Below are positions 15,352-22,172 of a DNA stretch of 22,332 bases, in pieces. Source of the stretch: Candidatus Caenarcanales bacterium. Its GTDB lineage: Bacteria > Cyanobacteriota > Vampirovibrionia > Caenarcaniphilales > Caenarcanaceae. The translations under genes were made by a program, and so were the position numbers. A model generated the notes under the pieces. That model saw only the letters and a program-made list of their open reading frames with translations. It was not told where the DNA came from and ran no database searches. The stretch lies in assembly GCA_947489925.1 (NCBI GenBank), contig CANLFK010000014.1, positions 1 through 22,332 on the forward strand, in the 5' to 3' direction. The stretch's first letter is position 1, and each line of letters begins with the position of its first letter.

Positions 15352-17223
15352 ATGTCATCAAGTGAAAATCAAAAAAGAAAAATAGCCATTATCGGAGGCG
15401 GTTTGGCTGGTTTATCAGCGGCAATGAAAATTGCGGAAATGAGTCTTGAGAAAAAAGATATTATTGTTCAGCTCTTTTCAATTGTGCCAGTTAAAAGGTC
15501 TCATTCTGTTTGTGCTCAAGGTGGTATTAATGCTGCCAACAAAACGACTGGTGATTCTACTTATCAGCATTTTGATGACACAATTTATGGCGGAGACTTT
15601 TTGGCAAATCAAGGTCCAGTCAAGAAAATGTGTGATGCTGCACCAGATATTATTGATTTATTTGACCGCATGGGAGTTCCTTTTAACCGCACTGCCGAAG
15701 GAAGAATTGACCGTAGGCGTTTTGGAGGAACTTTGCATCCCAGAACTGCATATGCTGGAGCTACAACTGGGCAACAATTGCTTTATGCTTTAGATGAACA
15801 AGTTCGTCGTTATGAATCTGAAGGTTTAGTTGAAAAGTATGAAGGTTGGGAATATTTATCAGCTAGTTTTGATGAAAATGGAGCTTGCTGCGGTATTATT
15901 GCTCAAAATTTAGTAACTATGGAAATTCAGGCTTTTCCAGTTGATGCTTTAATTATTGCGACTGGTGGGCCTGGTTTGGTTTATGGCCGTTCGACTAATT
16001 CGGTTAGTAATAATGGTTTAGCAGTTACTTCTTTGTATAAACAAGGGGCAAAATATGCAAATGGCGAATTTATCCAAGTGCATCCTACCGCTATTGGTGG
16101 AGATGATAAATTAAGATTAATGTCTGAATCAGCTCGGGGTGAGGGTGGTAGAGTTTGGGTTTATGGTGATGCAAGCAAAACTTGGATTGATACCGAAGGC
16201 AAAGAAAGACCTTGCGGAGAAACTGGCAAGCCATGGTATTTCCTTGAAGAAAAATATCCAGCCTATGGAAATTTAGTGCCTAGAGACATTGCAACTCGTG
16301 AAATTTTTAAAATAGTTTATGAATTAAAGCTAGGAGTTGAAGGTCGTCCTTTTGTCTTTTTAGATGTTTCTCATATTTCTCGTGAAAAAGGGCGTGAGTT
16401 CTTAGACCGCAAATTAAAAGGTATTTTAGAGATTTACGAAAAATTCAAAGGAGTAGATCCGCATAAAGTTCCGATGGAGATTTTCCCGGCTGTGCATTAT
16501 TCAATGGGCGGTTTATGGGCTGATAATGAAACACATATGACTAATTTGAAAGGTGTTTTTGCGGCTGGTGAGGCTGATTATCAATATCATGGAGCTAATA
16601 GATTAGGGGCAAATTCTTTATTATCTTGCGTGTTTACTGGTTTGCATATTGCTGGGCCAGAGGCAGTTAAATTTGCAAGGAGTCGTGAAAAAGCAGCTTG
16701 GGAATTGCCAGCAGAAATATTTGAAGCGGATGTCAAAAAAGAAAAAGACTTTATTGATAAATTGATGAATTTAAGTGGTTCTGAAAATCCCCGTTTAATC
16801 CATGCTGAGCTGGGGAATATTATGACTGAAAATGTAACTATTGTGAGGAACAATGAAGCTTTGCGTAAAACAGATGAAAAAATTCAGGAATTACAAAAGC
16901 GGTTTTGGAATATAACAGTACCAGACAAGGGTAGTTGGGCAAATCAATCAATTAGATATGCTCATCAGTTGTATTATATGCTTGATTTAGCTAGGATTAT
17001 TGTTTTGGGTGCTTTGCAAAGAGATGAATCTCGAGGGGCCCATTATAAGCCAGATTTCCCAAATACAAATATTGATTTCCTCAAAACGACCATTGCGACT
17101 TATAATAAAGAAAGTGAAAGTCCAATTATAAGTTATGAAGAAATTGATACATCTTTAATTCCACCCAGAGCTAGAGATTACACAAAAAAAACTGTCAGTG
17201 CCACTGGAGCAATTACTAATTAA
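15352..17223 (+). CDS. sdhA: Succinate dehydrogenase flavoprotein subunit
   Basis: SdhA oxidises succinate to fumarate with covalently bound FAD. It has the Rossmann motif IAIIGGGLAGLSAA at residues 11-24 and the flavin attachment region KRSHSVCAQGGINAA, with His51 the likely covalent ligand. HPTAIGG, SESARGEGGRVW, VPRDIATREIF, VHYSMGGLW and RLGANSLLSCVF give the active-site and FAD segments. The 623-residue length and sequence style match the Bacillus/Bacteroidetes group paired with a di-heme SdhC. It follows sdhC by 27 bp with only a weak ribosome-binding site, so coupling is likely. The C-terminal 60 residues carry the usual SdhA tail ending in basic residues. Confidence 0.97.
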   Translation: MSSSENQKRKIAIIGGGLAGLSAAMKIAEMSLEKKDIIVQLFSIVPVKRSHSVCAQGGINAANKTTGDSTYQHFDDTIYGGDFLANQGPVKKMCDAAPDIIDLFDRMGVPFNRTAEGRIDRRRFGGTLHPRTAYAGATTGQQLLYALDEQVRRYESEGLVEKYEGWEYLSASFDENGACCGIIAQNLVTMEIQAFPVDALIIATGGPGLVYGRSTNSVSNNGLAVTSLYKQGAKYANGEFIQVHPTAIGGDDKLRLMSESARGEGGRVWVYGDASKTWIDTEGKERPCGETGKPWYFLEEKYPAYGNLVPRDIATREIFKIVYELKLGVEGRPFVFLDVSHISREKGREFLDRKLKGILEIYEKFKGVDPHKVPMEIFPAVHYSMGGLWADNETHMTNLKGVFAAGEADYQYHGANRLGANSLLSCVFTGLHIAGPEAVKFARSREKAAWELPAEIFEADVKKEKDFIDKLMNLSGSENPRLIHAELGNIMTENVTIVRNNEALRKTDEKIQELQKRFWNITVPDKGSWANQSIRYAHQLYYMLDLARIIVLGALQRDESRGAHYKPDFPNTNIDFLKTTIATYNKESESPIISYEEIDTSLIPPRARDYTKKTVSATGAITN

Positions 17224-17241
17224 TAAGGAGTTGAATCAAAA

Positions 17242-17472
17242 ATGAAAGAAGATAATTTAAAAGAAGAATACGAAGAAGAGTATGAATTAGAAGATGATGA
17301 AGAAGAGGAAGAATTGAGTGTTACGGATGCAATTGAAGAAATAACATATGAATTGTCTTCTCAGTCCGAAAGCTTGGAAGAATTAGTTTCAATTCAGAGA
17401 GAAAGATTAGAAGGAGAAAAGAAATTTCAGGAACAACTTCTTAATTTATTGGAAAAATTGGTTAATAAATAG
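17242..17472 (+). CDS. Small acidic coiled-coil protein inserted between sdhA and sdhB
   Basis: I do not recognise this 76-residue protein. The first 25 residues are almost entirely Glu, Asp, Tyr and Lys. The remainder (AIEEITYELSSQSESLEEL, then RERLEGEKKFQEQLLNLLEK) has a heptad-like hydrophobic pattern and should be a coiled coil. It has a strong ribosome-binding site, AAGGAG at 17225-17230, as good as that of sdhC, and sits 18 bp after sdhA and 15 bp before sdhB. It is therefore a real operon member. A role in assembly, stability or regulation of the dehydrogenase is plausible by position only. There is no signal peptide, membrane segment or cysteine. Confidence 0.8.
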   Translation: MKEDNLKEEYEEEYELEDDEEEEELSVTDAIEEITYELSSQSESLEELVSIQRERLEGEKKFQEQLLNLLEKLVNK

Positions 17473-17487
17473 AAAAAGGAAAATAAA

Positions 17488-18264
17488 ATGGATACAAATA
17501 AAAACGCCACTGAATCACAGAAAGTAGTTAAATTTAAAATTAAAAGACAAATTACACCAGATTCAGAAGCTTATTGGGAAGAATTTGAAACTCCTTGGAA
17601 GCCAAGTCTAAATATTATTACTCTTTTAATGGCTCAGCATACTCATCCAGTAACTGCGGCTGGTCATAAAAGTACACCAGCGACCTATGATGCAAATTGC
17701 CTTGAAGAAGTCTGTGGTTCTTGTACAATGGTTATTAATGGTAGGGTTCAGCAAGCTTGTACAGCTTTGGTAGATAAGTTAGAACAACCTATTACTATAG
17801 AACCAATGTCTAAATTTCCAGTAGTTCGAGATTTAATGGTTGATCGCAAGCGAATGTTTGAATCTTTAAAATGGATAAAAGCTTGGAATCCGATTGATAA
17901 TACTGCACCGTTAGGAGAAGGACCAAAAGTATCACCTGAAGAACAAGAAAAGGCTTATAATTTTTCTCGTTGTATGACTTGTGGTTGCTGTCTAGAAAGT
18001 TGCCCGCAGTGGTCATCAGATGAGGGTTTTATCGGTCCACAGGCTATTGCTCAGAGTGTATTATTTAATATTCATCCAACGGGCAAAAGCTTAGAAGATG
18101 AAAGAGTTAAAGGTTTAATTGATAATGGCTTAAATATTTGTGGTAATGCTCAAAACTGTGCCGCTGTTTGCCCGAAAGAAGTTGATTTGATTGGAGCTAT
18201 TTCACAAGCTAATTGGCAAGCAACCAAGTATATGGCTAAGCAAATTTTAGGTAAAGGACATTAA
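17488..18264 (+). CDS. sdhB: Succinate dehydrogenase iron-sulfur subunit
   Basis: SdhB carries three Fe-S clusters that wire SdhA to the membrane anchor. The [2Fe-2S] ligands are Cys71, Cys76, Cys79 and Cys91 (CLEEVCGSC and QQAC). The second cluster motif is CMTCGCCLESCP, with Cys162, Cys165, Cys168 and Cys172. The third is ICGNAQNCAAVCPKEVDL, with Cys218, Cys224 and Cys228. The 258-residue length is normal. AAGGAA a few bases before the ATG is the ribosome-binding site. It is the last gene of the operon and is followed by a hairpin terminator. Everything needed for catalysis appears intact. Confidence 0.97.
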   Translation: MDTNKNATESQKVVKFKIKRQITPDSEAYWEEFETPWKPSLNIITLLMAQHTHPVTAAGHKSTPATYDANCLEEVCGSCTMVINGRVQQACTALVDKLEQPITIEPMSKFPVVRDLMVDRKRMFESLKWIKAWNPIDNTAPLGEGPKVSPEEQEKAYNFSRCMTCGCCLESCPQWSSDEGFIGPQAIAQSVLFNIHPTGKSLEDERVKGLIDNGLNICGNAQNCAAVCPKEVDLIGAISQANWQATKYMAKQILGKGH

Positions 18265-18267
18265 AAG

Positions 18268-18296
18268 CTAGGTATAATCTGGCAAATCATACCTAG
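18268..18296 (+). terminator. Hairpin after sdhB
   Basis: CTAGGTAT (18268-18275) pairs perfectly with ATACCTAG (18289-18296) around a 13-base loop, starting a few bases after the sdhB stop. The following sequence is AT-rich but lacks a long T-run. Probable end of the sdh transcript. Confidence 0.6.
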
Positions 18297-18465
18297 TAAA
18301 GTTTAGCTTGTATTTGTTTGGCTAAATTTGGCTTTTGATACTATTTCTACTGAAGGACTAAACTCATTGAGCTAGGTTAATATTTTGCATTGCTTTATGT
18401 TACATTCATTAATCAAAAGCTTTCTCCGACATTAATGCTTTATTATGTACAAAACCTATAAATGA

Positions 18466-19119
18466 ATGAAAATTGAAAATTAAATTTATATTTTTTAGCT
18501 TAGTATTTTTGCTTTTAGTTAAAGCTTTAGCCGAAAAAAATCCTTTTGTAAAAATTCCAGTCATTGAAGCTCAAAAAGCTTTGGATTTTCATAATAAAGT
18601 GAGAGCAGAAGTTGGCACAAAACCTTTAAAATTATCTGCTAAATTGGCTGAATATGCACAGACTTGGGCGGATAATCTGGCGGAAAACAATAATTGCCAA
18701 ATTAAACATCGACCTCATGATGGCGTTTGGAAGCAACAATATGGTGAAAATATTTTTTGGGGAAAAGGGAATCAACCTGAATATACGCCTTTAATTGCTT
18801 CGGTAAATTGGTATAATGAAATAGAAAATTATAAATAAGTAAGAAGACATTAAAAGTGTGGTAAAAAAAGAGAATGAGACAAGCACTCACTCAATGAAAT
18901 ATTAAATTCCATCGGCATAAAATACCATATTTCTTTTGTTTAGGTACTTACGAACTACTGAGAGTCGATAATTTAGCAGAAGTTGGGCATTATACACAAA
19001 TGATATGGCATAATACCACCGAAGTCGGCTTTGGATTAGCTAAGTGCAAAAATGGAGCAATTATTATTGTCGCTAATTATAATCCACCCGGTAACTATAT
19101 AGATGAAAAACCTTATTGA
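18466..19119 (+). pseudogene. CAP/SCP-domain secreted protein, broken twice
   Basis: CAP (PR-1-like) proteins are usually secreted and bacterial ones have poorly known roles. The N-terminal part encodes a signal peptide (KIKFIFFSLVFLLLVKALA) and then ALDFHNKVRAEVGTKPLKLS, YAQTWADNLAENNNCQ and YGENIFWG, stopping after NWYNEIENYK (TAA at 18836). The C-terminal part resumes from about 18970 with AEVGHYTQMIWHNTTEVGFG and ANYNPPGNY, ending at 19119. Between them lie some 110 bp with stops in the relevant frame. The 5' end is also damaged: GAAAATT is tandemly duplicated at 18468-18481, and removing one copy restores ATG-AAA-ATT-AAA-TTT in frame. A TTG at 18473 could give translation only of the N-terminal fragment. 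A pseudogene is most likely. Confidence 0.85.
18468..18481. repeat. 7-bp tandem duplication at the CAP gene start
   Basis: GAAAATT occurs twice back to back just after ATG. With one copy the ATG opens the signal-peptide frame; with two it runs into TAA after five codons. Confidence 0.85.
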
Positions 19120-19152
19120 TTTTGATTATTGTATTCCTAAAAATCAATAAGG
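19111..19152. terminator. Perfect 13-bp hairpin at the end of the CAP gene
   Basis: CCTTATTGATTTT (19111-19123) is exactly complementary to AAAATCAATAAGG (19140-19152) with a 16-base loop. The left arm includes the CAP stop codon. The symmetrical position between convergent genes could terminate transcription from either side. Confidence 0.65.
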
Positions 19153-19186
19153 TTATAACTGGTGTTTCTACTTCTTTTATGTCCCA

Positions 19187-19309
19187 TTAAGCAAGGTATT
19201 CCACTATGATATTTAATAAAAATTCTTTTCTTTCATGATCAAGTTTCAGATTTTTTATTTCGCTAATGTCTTTATTTTTTAATTTCTTAAACCCAAAATA
19301 AAATTCCAT
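19187..19309 (-). other. Possible 40-codon ORF overlapping the EVE gene end
   Basis: An ATG at 19309, five bases after GGAGAG, opens a frame overlapping the last codons of the EVE gene. It reads KKLKNKDISEIKNLKLDHER and ends EYLA with TAA at 19189-19187. The amino-acid mix looks coding (Lys, Glu, Leu, Ile, Asp), but it has no recognisable domain. It could be an independent small gene, or a frameshifted tail once joined to the gene before it. Confidence 0.3.
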
Positions 19310-19746
19310 TCGCTCTCCGAAACTGGCTGTATTGATAATCGATTTCCTTTCTTTAATAAACCCATATTTTGTAATTCATTTTCTTTATAAGTTTTAAGCT
19401 TTTTTAAAGCAATTGGTTCAGGCAAAATTTGTTTTAATTTCACATCAACTGCTAGCCAAATTGGTTTTTCTAGCTTTGCTTTCGGATCATAATATTTACT
19501 TTTAACTTCAAATTGAAAAGGGTCTGGATAAGCTTGACTTACAATTTCACCAATACCAAAAATTCCTACTGTTTCAATGACACTATGATAAATAAAAACT
19601 TGATCATTAATTTTGATTTGATCTCGCATTAAATTACGGGCTTGATAATTGCGTATTCCTTCCCAGCAAGTAGTCTGATTATTTAATTTTTCTAAGTCCC
19701 AAATCGAAAAAGTGTTTGGTTCAGTCTTTAAAAGCCAAAAATTCAT
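19279..19746 (-). CDS. EVE-domain protein
   Basis: This 155-residue protein is a single EVE domain, a PUA-like fold thought to bind modified bases in RNA or DNA. Family hallmarks occur in order: FWLLKTEPNTFSI, TCWEGIRNYQARNLMRDQI, QVFIYHSV, GIGEIVSQAYPDP, LAVDVKLKQILPEPI, and LSIQPVSESEWNFIL. Length and order match the standalone EVE1 (thymocyte nuclear protein 1-like) group. No second domain is fused. EVE proteins are often found near restriction and modification genes, and here restriction-modification genes lie 1.3 kb away, although a RAYT gene stands between. A link is speculative. The gene appears intact. Confidence 0.92.
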   Translation of the reverse strand: MNFWLLKTEPNTFSIWDLEKLNNQTTCWEGIRNYQARNLMRDQIKINDQVFIYHSVIETVGIFGIGEIVSQAYPDPFQFEVKSKYYDPKAKLEKPIWLAVDVKLKQILPEPIALKKLKTYKENELQNMGLLKKGNRLSIQPVSESEWNFILGLRN

Positions 19747-19891
19747 AATTTTATTTAATTTGACAGAATTAGTTTTCTTTTAGGCAATATAATTTTAAGT
19801 TAAAACTATTTAAAAAAATATAATTTGACTTATTGACTTGAACCTTGAATCTTGAATTATATAAAACTCTCACAGAGGCTTGATTTTGGAT

Positions 19892-20638
19892 TTAAGGATT
19901 TTTTACTAACCATTCTTGAAATTTATCATTGTTACTCGGATTTAAAAGGTCAAGCTCCCATTTGAATGGATTATTATAAATATATTCTTGTATTCTTTTC
20001 ATATCTTTTTCATTTCTTATTACATGATCATAAAACGATTTTTGCCATTGAAAATTTAATAAATTAGTTGGGGATGCATTAGTTGGGGATGCATTTATGC
20101 TCCCGTATTGGTCTTGGACGATAAATCCTGTTTCTTTTTGGACGATAAATCCTGTTTCTTTTTGGACGATAAATCCTGTTTCTTTTTGGCTGATAAATCC
20201 TGTTTCTTTTTGGACGATAAATCCTGTTTCTTTTTGGCTGATAAATCCTGTTTCTTTTTGGACGATAAATCGTTCCTCTATCTTTTGGTCAATCAACCTT
20301 TTCGATTTGGCTTTTAAAGTTCTGATTATTTCGGATAAATCAATACTTTTTCCATTTGACTTTCTGGTCGGTATATCTAAAAATGTGATAATTCCATGAA
20401 AATGATTTGGCATAATTACATATTCATCTAAAACAATATTTGTAAATATTTCAGGCAAATTTAACCACACACCTTCAACAATTTCACCTGTATTAGGGGA
20501 CAGATTCACCTTACCATCTTGTATTTGAGATAAACAACAAACCCTGTCTTGTACACAAATTGTTACAAAAAAAGAATTATTGGATTTGTAAATTTCTTTA
20601 TTTGGTAATCTGTTTGGTTTTCTAGTGAATTTTGCCAT
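19892..20638 (-). CDS. REP-associated tyrosine transposase (RAYT) with an in-frame repeat insertion
   Basis: RAYTs are single-copy HUH/Y1 enzymes related to IS200/IS605 transposases that act on REP palindromes. Here FFVTICVQDR near residue 23, then EYVIMPNHFHGIITF with the HUH pair His79 and His81, and FQWQKSFYDHVIRNE followed by RIQEYIYNNPFKWELD with candidate catalytic Tyr219 or Tyr221, define the family. Family members are usually near 175 residues, and this one has 248. The surplus is residues about 120-191: seven copies of an eight-residue repeat FI(V/S)QKETG, then YGSINASPTNASPT. That stretch is DNA-homologous to the non-coding array upstream of the gene. Without it the two halves would form a normal RAYT. 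Activity is uncertain, but no catalytic residue is lost. Confidence 0.88.
   Translation of the reverse strand: MAKFTRKPNRLPNKEIYKSNNSFFVTICVQDRVCCLSQIQDGKVNLSPNTGEIVEGVWLNLPEIFTNIVLDEYVIMPNHFHGIITFLDIPTRKSNGKSIDLSEIIRTLKAKSKRLIDQKIEERFIVQKETGFISQKETGFIVQKETGFISQKETGFIVQKETGFIVQKETGFIVQDQYGSINASPTNASPTNLLNFQWQKSFYDHVIRNEKDMKRIQEYIYNNPFKWELDLLNPSNNDKFQEWLVKNP
20066..20280 (-). repeat. Intragenic copy of the RAYT repeat cassette
   Basis: Inside the RAYT gene, two 15-bp units agttggggatgcatt (20066-20095) are followed by the hairpin GGGATGCAT-TT-ATGCTCCC (20086-20104), then seven 24-bp units centred on GATAAATC (about 20115-20276), and the terminal segment cgataaatcgttcctcta ending at 20280. Order, orientation and end sequence are the same as in the larger array at 20659-21054. 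Both unit lengths are multiples of three, so the reading frame stays open. Confidence 0.9.
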
Positions 20639-20658
20639 GTTTTTATAAATTAAATTTT

Positions 20659-21054
20659 CGTTGGGGACTCATTCGTTGGGGACTCATTCGTTGGGGACTC
20701 ATTCGTTGGGGACTCATTCGTTGGGGACGCATTCATGCTCCCATATTAATTCATGGATGGTAAATCATTAATATTATGGACGATAAATCTTACTTTTTCA
20801 TGTACGATAAATCGTTTTAATTATGTACGATAAATCCTACTTTTCATGGATGGTAAATCATTAATATTATGGACGATAAATCTTACTTTTTCATGTACGA
20901 TAAATCGTTTTAATTATGTACGATAAATCCTACTTTTCATGGATGGTAAATCATTTTAATTATGTACGATAAATCCTACTTTTTCATGGATGGTAAATCA
21001 TTAATATTATGGACGATAAATCGCTTTTTAAATGGACGATAAATCGTTCCTCTA
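20659..21054 (-). repeat. Intergenic REP-like repeat cassette upstream of the RAYT gene
   Basis: This gene-free stretch consists wholly of repeats. Five 15-bp units cgttggggac(t/g)catt (20659-20733) lead into a bulged hairpin, GGGACGCAT-TC-ATGCTCCC (20724-20742). Then come about twelve 23-24-bp units of the form atg(g/t)a(c/t)g(a/g)taaatc plus AT-rich spacer. These build an exact 93-bp higher-order repeat (20752-20844 and 20845-20937) and a partial third. It ends with cgataaatcgttcctcta (to 21054), which overlaps and supplies the stop codon of the S-subunit gene. Many cores, such as ACGATAAATCGT, are near-palindromes. Confidence 0.92.
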
Positions 21055-22119
21055 GCTTTTTTGTACAACTTCCTTCGTTGCATTAATCTTTCTATCGGCA
21101 TACAAAACCACATCTTTTATAACTATTTTTTGAATAGCAGAAATAAAGCTTTCCATAAATTTATAATCTGGTTTGTTGTTTTGGGTGGGCAGTTGGATTT
21201 TTGTATTATTCATTGCATCTCTATTAAATTTATTTCCATAATCATATTTTTTAGATGTAGAAACTCGGCAAACTGAAATTATTACACTTGCAACTAACTT
21301 ATTAAATGGCTCAAACTTTGGTACTAAATGTTGAATGTGAGAATAACCTATAAAATCTTTTTCTTGATAATACATTGTGTCTGCTCCAACGGTCGTATCA
21401 GAACAAGTTATTGAGTTTCCTTTATTGTTTGGCTCTAAATTAGAAAATCCCATCACTCCGTTAGCAGTTGAAGAATTTGAAATTAGAGGAACTTTTCCAT
21501 TTTCTGAAATTATTTCTTCGTTTTTTAATCTGTAATATTTTGTTGGATTAATCTCAAACAAATCGCCAATCCTAAACTCACCCCACTCAAAATTACCGCT
21601 CTCAAACTGTTCTAAAGTCATTTTCTCTTTTTCAGTTAAAGTCCAATTACTAAGTCCAGTAGCTAATAAATAAGCCTCCAGCTCCTCTATACGCTCCGCC
21701 TCCAGCTCCTCTATAAAACTTTCCATAAAGTCAAAATCAATCTTGCCATTTTTGGTTGGTAATTGTATTTTTGTTTGCTCAAAGCTTCCCATTCTATACT
21801 GCTTGCCATAAGAAAATTTACTTTGTATAGCTTTATTAATTTGACTTACAATAAAAATTTTAGCTTTTGATGGTATAGATTCTTTATCAAATAAAACTAA
21901 AATATTATCATCAGCAGAATAACTATAATTACGGTAAAAAGTATTTGCAAACATATCAATAGTTATAGTATCTTCTGGAAATATCTCTTGTTCCTCATTT
22001 CCAATAAATTCTGCAACTCCTGTGTTTTCATAGCCAGCAGTTACTAATGGGCGATTTCCTTTAACTCGATTTTCAACAGTTAGTCTTTTTCCTCTTTTTA
22101 TTGTAAATAAATCTTTCAA
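21052..22119 (-). CDS. hsdS: Restriction-modification specificity (S) subunit
   Basis: S subunits recognise the DNA target through two variable target-recognition domains separated by conserved helices. The two-domain layout shows as paired repeats: LFTIKRGKRL and FRIGDLFEINPTKYYRL open the halves; GYENTGVAEF and ISNSSTANGVMGF follow; and KIQLPTKNGKIDFDFMESFI and KIQLPTQNNKPDYKFMESFI close them. The conserved helix EELEAERIEELEAYLL lies between. The start given is a TTG. The frame is open for about 22 more codons upstream (to 22088-22091 plus 97, that is, to a TGA at 22191-22189) and includes LEKVEWGEEVFLKDLF, which looks like the true N-terminus, yet contains no ATG, GTG or TTG before it. 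The stop codon is provided by the end of the repeat array, so the C-terminus may be trimmed. It follows a methyltransferase gene. Confidence 0.85.
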   Translation of the reverse strand: MKDLFTIKRGKRLTVENRVKGNRPLVTAGYENTGVAEFIGNEEQEIFPEDTITIDMFANTFYRNYSYSADDNILVLFDKESIPSKAKIFIVSQINKAIQSKFSYGKQYRMGSFEQTKIQLPTKNGKIDFDFMESFIEELEAERIEELEAYLLATGLSNWTLTEKEKMTLEQFESGNFEWGEFRIGDLFEINPTKYYRLKNEEIISENGKVPLISNSSTANGVMGFSNLEPNNKGNSITCSDTTVGADTMYYQEKDFIGYSHIQHLVPKFEPFNKLVASVIISVCRVSTSKKYDYGNKFNRDAMNNTKIQLPTQNNKPDYKFMESFISAIQKIVIKDVVLYADRKINATKEVVQKS

Positions 22120-22172
22120 AAAAACTTCTTCGCCCCACTCAACCTTTTCTAATTTTTGGTTAAGCAGGGCAT

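Noticed and set aside
18839..18943. A GTAAGA...polypyrimidine-AG segment inside the CAP gene resembling a spliceosomal intron
   Set aside because: The in-frame TAA lies before the GT, so removal would not restore the protein, and the rest of the window is bacterial. The resemblance is chance in AT-rich DNA.
20097..20399. A 100-codon plus-strand frame with FWTINPVS repeats opposite the RAYT gene
   Set aside because: It is the complement of the 24-bp repeats, which leave all frames open. The RAYT frame has the HUH and tyrosine motifs; this one has no domain.
20115..21054. Regularly spaced GATAAATC repeats that could suggest a CRISPR array
   Set aside because: The intervals between motifs are themselves repeated and short (about 12 bp), unit length is 23-24 bp, there are no unique spacers and no cas genes. 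They match a tandem REP-like array.
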